Assembly (NCBI GenBank): GCA_014650475.1
Contig: BMVA01000006.1
Span: 62,001 to 126,000 of the forward strand
Direction of reading: 5' to 3'
Length of the DNA: 64,000 nt
Source of the DNA: Streptomyces albogriseolus
Lineage (GTDB): Bacteria; Actinomycetota; Actinomycetes; Streptomycetales; Streptomycetaceae
A program made the position numbers and the translations under genes. The notes under the pieces were generated by a model that was given only the letters and a program-made list of their open reading frames with translations, was not told the origin of the DNA and did not search any database. Below are positions 6,901 to 16,432 of this stretch, piece after piece (positions within the stretch are counted from its first letter, which is position 1; each line of letters begins with the position of its first letter).

Positions 6901-9678
6901 ATGCCATCCCCACGCACCAGACCGGCAACCGTTCTGCTGCTGGCGTCGGCCCTCGCCGTCGTCGGCCTGGGCCCGGCCGCCGCCCCCGCGGCCGCCGCAA
7001 CCATCCCCGTAGGCGCGGGAAGTTACTCCGACACCCGGCCGCCCGGAACGTCCGGCCCCACGACCAACACGGGTACGCCGGTCACACCCAAGGTGACCGC
7101 CGCCGCCAGGAACCGCCCCGTGCCCACCAACGACTGGTGGTCCTCCCTCGCCTTCCAGCGCTACGGCGACAACCCGTACTCGACCCCCATGTACGGGCAC
7201 CCCCTCACCTACCAGGCCACCGCCGGCGGACTCGACGTCGGGTACCCGACAACCCCCGTGATCACCGGCGACGGCCGCCAGTACGAGTTCGCCCACAAGC
7301 GGGACCTGACCATCGGACTGAGCGGCCTCAACTCCCCCGACACCAAGGCCGACGCCTGGTCCGACTGGACGGTCACCCCCTACTGGTCCGACGGAACCCG
7401 GACCCTGCGCACCACCATCGGCCACGGCTCGCCGTTCGTGTACGCCAAGGGAACCGGCGGCAACGCGCAGATCACCACCGCCGGCGCGCCCAGCGTCTTC
7501 GCCGACCAGGGCAACGTCCTCGGCATCACCGTCGCCGGACACCACTACGCCCTCTTCGCCCCGACCGGCAGCGACTGGAACGTCTCCGGCTCCACCGTCA
7601 CCGCGGGTCTCGGCGGCAAGGACTACTTCTCCGTCGCCGTACTGCCGTCCACCGGCGCGCTGGCGACGTTCAAGAAGTACGCCTACAGCTTCGTCACCGA
7701 CTCCAAGGTGACCTGGAGCTACAGCGGCGGCACGGTCCGGGCGACGTACACGCTCACCACCGAGGCGAAGGAGGGCACCGAGCGCGGCACGCTCCAGGCC
7801 CTGTACCGCCACCAGTGGCTGCACACCACCGACGCGCTGACCTCGTACACGTATGTCTCGCCGCGCGGCACCATGAAGGTGCGCGAGTCGGCGTCCTTCA
7901 CGACCACCCAGAAGGCGGCTGCGGTGCTGCCCGCGCTGCCCAAGTCGGGCGGTGTGGACGCCGCCAGGCTGCGCGGCTACCTGAACGACGTGGTGAACGC
8001 CTCCGACCCCTTCTCCGGGGCGGTCGACACCTACTGGACGGGCAAGGCGCTCGGCCGCCTCGCCCAACTGGTGCCCGTGGCCGACCAGATCGGCGAGACC
8101 GGCATCCGCGACCGGATGCTGAACCTGATGAAGGGCAGGCTGCAGGACTGGTTCACGGCGGGCGGAGCCAACGAGTTCAGCTACGACCAGGCGTGGAAGA
8201 CGCTCACCGGTTACCCCGCCTCGTACGGCAGTGACACCGAACTGAACGACCACCACTTCCACTACGGTTACTACGTCTACGCCGCGGCGGTCATCGCCCA
8301 GTACGACCCGTCGTGGGCCGCGGACTCGGCGTGGGGCGGCATGGTCAAGACCCTCGTGCGGGACACCGCGAACCCGAGCCGTACCGACTCCGCGTACCCG
8401 TTCCTGCGCGGCTTCGACGTCTACGCCGGCCACAGCTGGGCCTCCGGCCACCAGGGATTCGCCGCCGGCAACAACCAGGAGTCGTCGTCCGAGTCGACCA
8501 ACCTCAGCGCGGCGCTCGTCCTGTGGGGCTCCGCGACCGGTGACACCTCGCTGCGCGACCTGGGCGCCTTCCTGCTGACCACGGAGGCGGAGTCGATCGC
8601 CCAGTACTGGTTCGACGCCGACGAGCAGGTCTTCCCGTCGTCCTTCGGCCACGACACGGTCGGCATGGTGTGGGGCAGCGGCGCCGCGTACTCCACGTGG
8701 TGGACCGCGAACCCCGAGGAGATCCACGGCATCAACGTCCTGCCGGTGACCGGCGGTTCGCTGCACCTCGGCGGTGAGAAGGCGGCGATCCGGCGCAACC
8801 TCGCCGAGATGGAACGGGAGAACGGCGGACCCGCCGTCGAATGGCGCGACGTGCTCTGGGAGTTCGAGTCGTTCGCCGACCCGGCTTCGGCCAAGGCCAA
8901 GTGGGACGCCGGCAACGGCGGTTACACCCCGGAGGCGGGCGAGTCGAAGGCCCACACCTACCACTGGATCAACACGCTGGCCGCGGTAGGCGCCCCGGAC
9001 GCCACGGTGACGGGTGACATCCCGACCTCCGCGGTGTTCACCAAGGGCACGACCCGGACGTACGTGGCCCACAACCACGGTTCGACGGCCCGCACGGTGA
9101 CCTTCTCCGACGGCAAGACGCTGTCCGTGCCGGCCCGCTCCACGGCGACGAGCACGGGCACCGGCTCCACGGACCCGGACCCCGACCCGGAGCCGCCGAC
9201 CGGCAACACCTTCCAACTGCGCGCCGGCGGCGTCCTCACCACGGCGACCGGCGGCACGGCGGGCAGCGACACGATCCCCTCGGGGAACGGCGCCAACCAC
9301 GACGGCACGCCGTACCAGCCCCTCGTCTACGAGGTGCGCGGCGTCAACGGCACCCTGACCTCGGGCGGCCAGACGTCCTTCCGCCTCCAGGTCGACGCGG
9401 GCACGACGGTCGGCCTCGGCCAGCAGGCGCGCGTGAGCTACGACTTCACGGGTGACGGCACATTCGACCGGACGGAGACGTACCACTACTTCGCCACCGA
9501 CCCGGTGACCGGCTGGGAGGAGTACACCCAGGCCCGCGGCCTCAAGTCCGCGACGGGCAGCCTGAGCGACCTCAGGGGCGGCACGGTGCGCCTTGAGGTG
9601 TGGAGCACCATCGGCAACGGGGCGTCGAAGCTGCAGACGGGGACGGACAAGTCTGTGGTGGTGATTCCGTACAGCTGA
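6901..9678 (+). CDS. Secreted GH81 endo-beta-1,3-glucanase
   Basis: This enzyme hydrolyses beta-1,3-glucans (laminarin, fungal wall glucan) outside the cell. A Sec signal covers residues 1-34. The GH81 fold runs from about residue 55 (RPVPTNDWWSSLAFQ) to ~735. D450 (in LNDHHFHYGYY) and E527/E531 (NNQESSSES) match the spacing of the family's catalytic Asp and paired Glu residues. After a Pro/Asp linker, the last ~160 residues form a beta-rich module (FQLRAGGVL onwards), probably a carbohydrate-binding domain. The start has GAGGTG nine bases upstream. The promoter carries a LacI-type palindrome, which ties the gene to the beta-glucoside ABC/GH1/GH55 locus 27 kb away. A hairpin terminator follows. 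Confidence 0.92.
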   Translation: MPSPRTRPATVLLLASALAVVGLGPAAAPAAAATIPVGAGSYSDTRPPGTSGPTTNTGTPVTPKVTAAARNRPVPTNDWWSSLAFQRYGDNPYSTPMYGHPLTYQATAGGLDVGYPTTPVITGDGRQYEFAHKRDLTIGLSGLNSPDTKADAWSDWTVTPYWSDGTRTLRTTIGHGSPFVYAKGTGGNAQITTAGAPSVFADQGNVLGITVAGHHYALFAPTGSDWNVSGSTVTAGLGGKDYFSVAVLPSTGALATFKKYAYSFVTDSKVTWSYSGGTVRATYTLTTEAKEGTERGTLQALYRHQWLHTTDALTSYTYVSPRGTMKVRESASFTTTQKAAAVLPALPKSGGVDAARLRGYLNDVVNASDPFSGAVDTYWTGKALGRLAQLVPVADQIGETGIRDRMLNLMKGRLQDWFTAGGANEFSYDQAWKTLTGYPASYGSDTELNDHHFHYGYYVYAAAVIAQYDPSWAADSAWGGMVKTLVRDTANPSRTDSAYPFLRGFDVYAGHSWASGHQGFAAGNNQESSSESTNLSAALVLWGSATGDTSLRDLGAFLLTTEAESIAQYWFDADEQVFPSSFGHDTVGMVWGSGAAYSTWWTANPEEIHGINVLPVTGGSLHLGGEKAAIRRNLAEMERENGGPAVEWRDVLWEFESFADPASAKAKWDAGNGGYTPEAGESKAHTYHWINTLAAVGAPDATVTGDIPTSAVFTKGTTRTYVAHNHGSTARTVTFSDGKTLSVPARSTATSTGTGSTDPDPDPEPPTGNTFQLRAGGVLTTATGGTAGSDTIPSGNGANHDGTPYQPLVYEVRGVNGTLTSGGQTSFRLQVDAGTTVGLGQQARVSYDFTGDGTFDRTETYHYFATDPVTGWEEYTQARGLKSATGSLSDLRGGTVRLEVWSTIGNGASKLQTGTDKSVVVIPYS

Positions 9679-9694
9679 GGTGCTGTGAGCTGTC

Positions 9695-9728
9695 GGTGGG
9701 GACCGGGCCTGCGGGACCGGTCCCCACC
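9695..9728 (+). terminator. Hairpin terminator after GH81 gene
   Basis: GGTGGGGACCGG (9695-9706) pairs perfectly with CCGGTCCCCACC (9717-9728) across a 10-nt loop, 17 bases after the GH81 stop codon. Confidence 0.7.
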
Positions 9729-9786
9729 GGATCGGACCGGGATAGGGTCACGCCCACGACTGAAGCCACTCCCCGGTACAGGAATC

Positions 9787-10551
9787 ATGGACCTGCTCAC
9801 CACACTCGCCGGCTTCCCGAACGCCGCCCCGCTCACCGGGCTCGACCAGGCATGGACGTGGTCACTCGGCCCGGTCCTCCACTTCGCGGGCGCGGTGACG
9901 GCGGACGGGAACCGACTGCTGCAGACGAACCAGCGGGGCAGACACGACGAGGACCTCGCGCGAGCTGTTCTCGCGTTCGCGCGGCAGCACGAGGAGGCAC
10001 TGATCGGGGAAGGCCGCCCGATCGCGGCCGTGCACGGCTTCTCCGCGGCCGGTTACGCCTTCGACGCGGTGGCCGCCGTGGCTCCCGAGGTCCACTGCCA
10101 CCACAAAACGCAGAACCCCGACCTCACCGCTGTCACGTACATCGTGTGTCCCGCCTTCGCGACGGAGGTGTCCGGGCGGGAGTCCCCGGAGGAAGCACAG
10201 GCCCGGTACCAGAAGATGCTGAGCCCCGCCGAGATCGGCCGGGACGCGGTGCCCTTCCTGAAGATGAGCTACGAGAACCCGCGCACGGGCGGCGGGAGCG
10301 CCAACGATGGGCGGGCGTTGGCCTACCCCCGGACGCTGCGCCAGGAGATCCCTCAGCTGGAGGGATCGCCGGGCGGATTCGTCGAGTGGGAGAACCGGGT
10401 CGGCGAGGTGTGGCGGGTCGCGTGGGACCAGGGTTGGGTGCTGCGCGGTGGTGAGGAGGAGCAGCGAGGGCTCAGCCTGGACGAAGTACTGGACTTCGCC
10501 GACACCACGCTGCTGGTGGGCACTCCACTCGAGGGTCCGGAAGACTCGTAG
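9787..10551 (+). CDS. Hypothetical protein upstream of Rhs toxin
   Basis: The 254-residue soluble protein has no signal peptide or membrane segment and no family I can name. Visible features are a possible enzyme-like AVHGFSAAGYAFDAVAAVAPEVHCHHK stretch (residues ~80-105, His-rich) and an acidic C-terminus. AGGAATC precedes the ATG at 9787, and a TAGGGT box lies at 9743-9748. It sits 82 bp before the Rhs gene on the same strand, so it may be an accessory, chaperone or second immunity protein. That is inferred from position alone. Confidence 0.6.
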   Translation: MDLLTTLAGFPNAAPLTGLDQAWTWSLGPVLHFAGAVTADGNRLLQTNQRGRHDEDLARAVLAFARQHEEALIGEGRPIAAVHGFSAAGYAFDAVAAVAPEVHCHHKTQNPDLTAVTYIVCPAFATEVSGRESPEEAQARYQKMLSPAEIGRDAVPFLKMSYENPRTGGGSANDGRALAYPRTLRQEIPQLEGSPGGFVEWENRVGEVWRVAWDQGWVLRGGEEEQRGLSLDEVLDFADTTLLVGTPLEGPEDS

Positions 10552-10633
10552 GATCTTCCCTCGCACAGTAGTGCTGGGTAAGTTCACGTGTGCATACGGG
10601 TGTTGACGATGTGCGCGTAACGGGGGTTGCGGG

Positions 10634-13600
10634 ATGGCGGGTCACCGGCCGACTGATTGGCATGTTCTCGACCTGGACAAGGACCCGACGCCCGGTGACC
10701 CGGAGCGGGTGCGTCAGCTCGCGCGATTCCTGCACGACTTCGCCGACGACGTCTCCGAGGCGTTGCGTCTGGTGAAGGGGATGGCCGGTGAGGGGACGCT
10801 GGCGGAGTGGGCGGGGAAGTCGGCGAAGGTGTTCAAGGAGGAGTTCTCCGGTGTTCCGAAGAATCTGAGGAAGCTGGAGAAGTCGTACGCGATGTGCGGG
10901 GACGCGCTCGCGGACTACTGGCCGAAGCTGGAGCGGGCGCAGGCGCTGGCGGACAAGGCGTTGGCGAAGGCGCGTGAGGCGCAGGCGGATCTGTCGTCGG
11001 CGCGGTCGAAGCTCGCGTCGGCGGAGTCGTGGGTGGGGCGGGCGACGAAGGAGGCCGACAAGTACAAGGACGACCCGACGGGGTCGACGTCGGACGCGGA
11101 CAAGCCCGACGAGGCTAAAGTGCGGGCCGCGACCCGGGACGTGCGGAGCGCCAAGTCGGCGCAGGAGAAGGCGCAATCGGACGTGACGTCCGCGCAGAGC
11201 GCGCTGGACGCGGCGAAGAAGATGGCCGCGGACGCGCGGAAGATGCGCGAGGAGGCGGCGCGGGACGCGAAGTCGAAGATCGACGAGGCGTCCGACGCGG
11301 GGATCCAGAACCGGTCGTGGTGGGAGGAGATCGGCGACTGGTTCACCGACAACTGGGACACCATCGTCGCCGCCTGCAAGATCGTGGTCGCGGTCGTCGG
11401 GATCGTCGCGATGATCATCGGCGGGCCGATCCTCGGCGCGATCGTCCTCATCGCCGCGCTCGTCGTCCTCGCCGACACGCTCTACAAATACAGCAAAGGC
11501 CAGGCGTCCCTGTGGGACGTCGGACTGGCCGCGCTGGACTGCATACCCGGCATGAAGGGACTGACGACCCTCGGCGGACTCGCCAAGGGCATGAGGACCT
11601 TCGGCAAGACCGGGCTCAAGGGGATGGCCCTCGGGGTCAAGGGTCTGGGCAGAAGCACGAGTGCCCTCGGCCGCCAGATGAAGAAGCTCATCACCAGGGG
11701 CGACCCTGTCGATCTCGCCACCGGGGAGATGGTCATGTCCGCCACGGACGTGACGCTCGACGGTGTCCTGCCCCTGGTGCTGGAGCGCCACCACCGAAGT
11801 CGCGCACGCAGCGGCCGCCTTCTGGGACCCAGCTGGACCTCCACGCTCGACCAGCGGCTGGTACTGGACGCCGACGGCGTACGTCTTGTAGTCGACGACG
11901 GGATGGTGCTGCGCTACCCGGTCCCCGAGCGCGACGTCGCCGTGCTGCCCGTCACCGGCCCTCAATGGCCCCTGAGCTGGGACGGCACGGCCGAGGGGGA
12001 GATGGTCGTACACCGGAGCGAGACAGGGCACCGTCTGCACTTCCGCCCCCTCCCCGGGCGTTCTGCCGCGGAGCTGCCTCTTGCATCGATCCGCGACCGG
12101 AACGACAACTCCATCGACGTGACCTACAACCCGGACGGCACGCCCTCCGAGATCCTCCACCACGGTGGTTACCGCATCGGTGTGACCTGTGAGCAGGGCA
12201 GGATCACCGAACTCGCACTGCTCAGCCATCCGGAGCGGCCGACACTGATCCGGTACGCGTACGACCGTCGCGGCAACCTCGCCGCCGTGTACAACTCCTC
12301 CGGTCTGCCTCTTCGGTTCAGCTACGACGACAGCAGGCGTATCACCCGCTGGGAAGACCGGAACGGCGTCTGGTACCGATTCGTCTACGACGGAGCCGGC
12401 CGCTGCACAACCGGTCAGGGCAAGGACGGGTTCCTCGACTACACGTTCACCTACGACGACGAGGCTCGGCACACTGTGGCCGTCGACTCGCTGGGACACG
12501 CCACCCACTACCGGTTCAGCGACTCGTACCAGCTCGTGGAGGAGACCGATGCGCTCGGGCACACGGTGCTGCAGGAGTGGGCCGACCACGACCGTCTGAT
12601 CCGGCGTACCGATCAGCTCGGACGGGTCCTGGAGCTGGAGTGGGACGCCATGGGACGGCTGGAATCCGTGCGGCTGCCCGACGGGTCGGTGTCGACCGCC
12701 CGCTACAACGACCTGGGGCTCCCCGTCGAGATCACGGAGTACGACGGCACGGTCCTGCGGCAGGAGTGGGACGAGCGTGGCAACTGCCTCTCGCTGACCA
12801 CCGCCGACGGCGCCACGACGAGATTCACCCGCGACCCCTCGGGCGCGCTGGCCACCCTCACGGACGCCGGCGGCAACGAGTACCGCTTCACCAACAACGC
12901 GGCCGGGCAGCCGACCTCCGCGGTCGACCCCGTCGCCTCAGTGATCACGTACTCCTACGATCCTTTCGGGCGCAGCAGTGTGGTCACGGACGCCCTGGGC
13001 GGGGAGATACGCCGGACCTGGTCCGTGGAGGGGCTGCTCACCTCACTGACGGACGCGGACGGTGCGTCCGAATACTGGGCGTACGACGGCGAAGGCAACC
13101 TGGTCAGTCACACGGACCGGATGGGCCGTGTCACCCGGTACACCTACGGGCCGTTCGACGTGCTCACTTCCCGTACGAGCCCGGACGGCGTCCGGCACAC
13201 ATTCACCCACGACACCGAGCTCCGGCTGCAACAGGTCACCGACTCGCGGGGACTGACCTGGGACTACCGCTACGACCAGGTGGGCAATCTGATCGCGGAG
13301 TCGGACTTCGACAACCGTACGCTCACGTACTCCTACGACGCCGCCCGTCAGCTGCTGAGCCGGACGAACGCTGTCGGACAGACCTTGGTCCACTCGTACG
13401 ACGCGGTGGGCAACCGGACGGCTTCGGCTCTCGACGGCAGTGTCACGACCTACCGGTACGACCGGGCCGGTCGTCTCGTGCACGCGGCGGGGCCCGACGC
13501 CACTCTGTCGTACGTCTACGACGCGGCGGGGCGGGTGACCGCGGAAGACACCGACGGGCGAGTCCTCACGACCGCTTACGACGCCGTGGGCCGTTCCGTC

Positions 13601-15175
13601 GCCCGGACCACTCCGAGTGGTGCCGTCACCCGGTACACCTACGACCGAGCCGGTCGCCGCACCGGCCTGTCCACCGCCGGCCGGACGCTCACGTTCACGC
13701 ATGACCTCCTGGGGCGCGAAACGGTCAGGAACTACGACGCCGGTCTCCTGCTCGTCTCGACGTGGGACGCCGTGGATCAGCTGACGGCCCAGGAGATGAC
13801 CGCCGTCGGGCGAGCTGCGCCGGTGACGCAGCGGTCGTACACCTACCGGCCGGACGGTCATGTCACCGCACTGGCCGATGTCAGGACCGGCCGCCGCACG
13901 TTCGACCTCGACCCCGCCGGCCGCGTGCACGGCGTGCGTGCCGAGGGCTGGACCGAGTCCTACGCCTACGACGCGCACGGCAACCAGACGCTGGCTTCAT
14001 GGCCCGGCCGGCACCCGGAGCCGGAGGGCCAGGGCGAGCGGGTCCACCGGGGCGATCGAGTCGTGCGCGCGGGGCGGATCCACTACGAGTACGACGCGGC
14101 CGGGCGGGTGGTGCTCCGCCGCCGGACGCGGTTGTCCCGCAAGGCCGACATTTGGCGATACACCTGGGACGGTGACGACCGGCTCACCACGGTCGTGACA
14201 CCGGACGGCACAGTGTGGCGGTACCTCTACGACCCGCTCGGCAGGCGAGTCGCCAAACAGCGTCTTGCCGCCGACGAGCGGACCGTGACCGAGGAGACAC
14301 GGTTCACCTGGGACGGCACGCACCTGGTGGAGCAGGTCACGACGCGTGCGGGTTCCTCCGAGGTGTCGACCCTGACCTGGGAACGGGACGGTGTCCGGCC
14401 GATCGTCCAGGCCCAGCGCTCCACCGTGGCGGACGCGCCGCAGGAGATCGTCGACGAGCACTTCTACGCGATCGTCACAGACCTCATAGGCACCCCCACG
14501 GAACTCGTCTCCGAGGCGGGTGAGGTGGCATGGCACGCGGACGCCACGCTGTGGGGGCTGACGAGGGAGGAAGGCTCCGGTGCCTCGACGCCGCTGCGTT
14601 TTCCCGGCCAGTACGCCGACGCGGAGTCGCAACTGCACTACAACTTCATGCGGTACTACGATCCCGTCGCCGCCACCTACATCAGCGCGGATCCACTGGG
14701 GCTCGACGCGGGACCCCATCCCCGGGCCTACGCCTCGAACCCACTGACGTGGTTCGACTACCTGGGGCTCCTGACCTGTTCCGAGAACGCCGAACGGCTG
14801 GCCAAGAACCTCGCGCGGGAAGGACGGGCCAAGAGCCCGGGCGAGGCCGCCGCCCATCTCGTACCGTCCGGCATGAAACGGAACAAGGCAGCGGACACCC
14901 GGGCCCTGCTGGAGAAGTACGGCGTCGACATCAACGATGCGGCCAACGGGATACCTCTTGGGCACCCCCGCCCCCACAACTTCACTCACCGCAAGGACTT
15001 CCTGCTCCGTCTCAACTCACACCTCACCGACCTGACGGAAACCATGACGGAAGCCGGGTACGGCGCGCGTGCCATTCGCAGTGCGCTGCGCCGGGAACTA
15101 CGCTCCATCGGGCAACAGGTGGAACGGGAACTGGCAGGAGGACAGCCAGGGCCCGGAGCGGTGTGGACGGGGTAG
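10634..15175 (+). CDS. Rhs/YD-repeat polymorphic toxin with AHH-type nuclease tip
   Basis: This 1513-residue toxin appears built for contact-dependent or secreted killing of neighbours. Residues 1-~220 are a helical WXG-like/T7SS-signal region with a long coiled coil. Two hydrophobic segments follow near 245-290. A DUF6531 region starts near 355 (GDPVDLATGEMV), then many YD repeats (e.g. YTYDRAGR, YSYDAARQ) form the shell to ~1320. The Rhs core motif (FPGQYADAESQLHYN...YISADPLGL) lies near 1323-1358. The variable C-terminal ~134 residues carry AAHLVPSG with H1408, an NG-containing segment and later His residues, matching the predicted AHH nuclease family. A putative immunity gene starts 47 bp downstream. 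The start codon is inferred from the N-terminal domain; the ribosome binding site is weak. Confidence 0.9.
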   Translation: MAGHRPTDWHVLDLDKDPTPGDPERVRQLARFLHDFADDVSEALRLVKGMAGEGTLAEWAGKSAKVFKEEFSGVPKNLRKLEKSYAMCGDALADYWPKLERAQALADKALAKAREAQADLSSARSKLASAESWVGRATKEADKYKDDPTGSTSDADKPDEAKVRAATRDVRSAKSAQEKAQSDVTSAQSALDAAKKMAADARKMREEAARDAKSKIDEASDAGIQNRSWWEEIGDWFTDNWDTIVAACKIVVAVVGIVAMIIGGPILGAIVLIAALVVLADTLYKYSKGQASLWDVGLAALDCIPGMKGLTTLGGLAKGMRTFGKTGLKGMALGVKGLGRSTSALGRQMKKLITRGDPVDLATGEMVMSATDVTLDGVLPLVLERHHRSRARSGRLLGPSWTSTLDQRLVLDADGVRLVVDDGMVLRYPVPERDVAVLPVTGPQWPLSWDGTAEGEMVVHRSETGHRLHFRPLPGRSAAELPLASIRDRNDNSIDVTYNPDGTPSEILHHGGYRIGVTCEQGRITELALLSHPERPTLIRYAYDRRGNLAAVYNSSGLPLRFSYDDSRRITRWEDRNGVWYRFVYDGAGRCTTGQGKDGFLDYTFTYDDEARHTVAVDSLGHATHYRFSDSYQLVEETDALGHTVLQEWADHDRLIRRTDQLGRVLELEWDAMGRLESVRLPDGSVSTARYNDLGLPVEITEYDGTVLRQEWDERGNCLSLTTADGATTRFTRDPSGALATLTDAGGNEYRFTNNAAGQPTSAVDPVASVITYSYDPFGRSSVVTDALGGEIRRTWSVEGLLTSLTDADGASEYWAYDGEGNLVSHTDRMGRVTRYTYGPFDVLTSRTSPDGVRHTFTHDTELRLQQVTDSRGLTWDYRYDQVGNLIAESDFDNRTLTYSYDAARQLLSRTNAVGQTLVHSYDAVGNRTASALDGSVTTYRYDRAGRLVHAAGPDATLSYVYDAAGRVTAEDTDGRVLTTAYDAVGRSVARTTPSGAVTRYTYDRAGRRTGLSTAGRTLTFTHDLLGRETVRNYDAGLLLVSTWDAVDQLTAQEMTAVGRAAPVTQRSYTYRPDGHVTALADVRTGRRTFDLDPAGRVHGVRAEGWTESYAYDAHGNQTLASWPGRHPEPEGQGERVHRGDRVVRAGRIHYEYDAAGRVVLRRRTRLSRKADIWRYTWDGDDRLTTVVTPDGTVWRYLYDPLGRRVAKQRLAADERTVTEETRFTWDGTHLVEQVTTRAGSSEVSTLTWERDGVRPIVQAQRSTVADAPQEIVDEHFYAIVTDLIGTPTELVSEAGEVAWHADATLWGLTREEGSGASTPLRFPGQYADAESQLHYNFMRYYDPVAATYISADPLGLDAGPHPRAYASNPLTWFDYLGLLTCSENAERLAKNLAREGRAKSPGEAAAHLVPSGMKRNKAADTRALLEKYGVDINDAANGIPLGHPRPHNFTHRKDFLLRLNSHLTDLTETMTEAGYGARAIRSALRRELRSIGQQVERELAGGQPGPGAVWTG

Positions 15176-15222
15176 AGGGCCAGTCCGCTCCCGACACGAC
15201 GACGAACACGAATGGTGACGCG

Positions 15223-15822
15223 ATGACCGAGACGCCGGAGAAGAGCCCGGCGGTGTACCGGCTCCTGCCGAGGCTGGCCGAATATCAGCAGCTCACTCCG
15301 AACAGCTGGGACCTGCGCCAGCTCAAGCGCTGGCAACGGCTGGGAGCCGAGGAGGACCGGCCCGTCCAGTTCCGAGCCGAATGGGCCGGAGAGCGGAACT
15401 GGCCCAAGGGGGATTTCCCCTCGGGCTATCCAGGAGCGCCCATTCTCAGCCGACGCCTCATCGACCGCTTCGGAGGTGATGCGCTACGAACAGCCGGCAC
15501 TCTGCTGCCTGTTGACATCGAGGGCGCGAAGGGGGATGAGTATCATCTCCTCCTCGTCGAGCAGGTGGTCGACTGCCTGGACCTGCGAAGGTCCTCCAAA
15601 CCCAAGAAGCTGAACGGCGAAGTCAAGAACGCGGTGTACCGCACGGACGCCCTCCCCGCACACCTCCCGGCATTCCGCTTGCCCCAGTTCGCCGGCGCTG
15701 TGCAGTGGAACGGCTGGGCGGCCGAACGGCTCGTCGAACTCACCGGCGACCAGATCGAAGCACGTCTGTGCTGGTCCGAGAGTCCGACGGCAGTTCCGCA
15801 TCCCGACCCGTGGGGATTGTGA
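15223..15822 (+). CDS. Probable immunity protein, Imm11/DUF1629-like
   Basis: The 199-residue cytosolic protein resembles the Imm11 (DUF1629) immunity family: an N-terminal beta region, then a PILSRRLIDRF helix, a TLLPVDIEG strand and a HLLLVEQVVDCLDLRRS segment, the family's most recognisable stretch. Its place directly behind the toxin tip of the Rhs gene is the usual position of a cognate antidote, so it probably binds and blocks the AHH nuclease. ATG 15223 is chosen from the start of homologous-looking sequence; the upstream GGTGACG is a weak ribosome binding site. Confidence 0.7.
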   Translation: MTETPEKSPAVYRLLPRLAEYQQLTPNSWDLRQLKRWQRLGAEEDRPVQFRAEWAGERNWPKGDFPSGYPGAPILSRRLIDRFGGDALRTAGTLLPVDIEGAKGDEYHLLLVEQVVDCLDLRRSSKPKKLNGEVKNAVYRTDALPAHLPAFRLPQFAGAVQWNGWAAERLVELTGDQIEARLCWSESPTAVPHPDPWGL

Positions 15823-15898
15823 CGGACCGCTCGGCCGAGCTGTGCGGAGCTTGCCGCACTGCTCCCCGGGCGTCTCCGTGCGCCACCGCGCGGCAACG

Positions 15899-16372
15899 TC
15901 AGCGCACCGCATCCCACCGGGCCCGCAGCTCCGCCCGGTAGTGCATCCCGAGGAAGAGCAGCGCCGCCGTCAGGGCCAGTACGGCCCACGTCCAGTTCAT
16001 CCACAGCAGGTCGGGATCGCTGACGTAGACGCTTCCGTCCTCCCGTACGCAGTCGAAGCGGAGGGGGAGGTAGGTGGCGCGGTGGTGGGTCAGGCCCTTG
16101 ATCGTCTCCGGGTCGAAACCCATGCGGCAGGCCGGGGCCGGGGTCGAGTCGGCGCCGTCACCGACCTCCGCCTCCGACCACGCGACACCGGCCAGGCCCA
16201 GGGCGTACACAGCGCCCGCGGCCCAGCCGAGCGTTGCCGCCGCCCGGCGCAGCAGGTGGTCGGGCCAAGGCTGAGGCCGGCCGGGGAGCGCCATCGCGGC
16301 GGCCCGTGCGGCGGCGATGAGCACCCCGATGGCAGAGACCAGGGCCAGAGCAAGTGCCAGTAGCGCGAGCAA
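15899..16372 (-). CDS. Small membrane protein, unknown function
   Basis: The 157-residue protein has three likely transmembrane helices: residues 1-21, about 43-66 and about 126-146. A soluble loop of ~55 residues between the second and third contains two cysteines (CRMGF, FDCVRE) that could pair outside the cell. The apparent start is TTG at 16372 with GGGGAGG eleven bases upstream, and no ATG or GTG fits better. I do not recognise the family. It lies between the Rhs locus and the erythromycin-esterase homologue and shares the latter's strand, 60 bp downstream of it. Confidence 0.65.
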   Translation of the reverse strand: MLALLALALALVSAIGVLIAAARAAAMALPGRPQPWPDHLLRRAAATLGWAAGAVYALGLAGVAWSEAEVGDGADSTPAPACRMGFDPETIKGLTHHRATYLPLRFDCVREDGSVYVSDPDLLWMNWTWAVLALTAALLFLGMHYRAELRARWDAVR

Positions 16373-16432
16373 CGGTTTCGTCGCCTCCCCTCCGGACGGG
16401 GCGGGACCGTCGTACGCGCCGTCGCGCCGACT

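Noticed and set aside
6865..9486. Antisense frame of 873 codons opposite GH81
   Set aside because: It is a Val/Gly/Arg-rich low-complexity shadow of the GH81 gene, whose catalytic motifs are on the plus strand.
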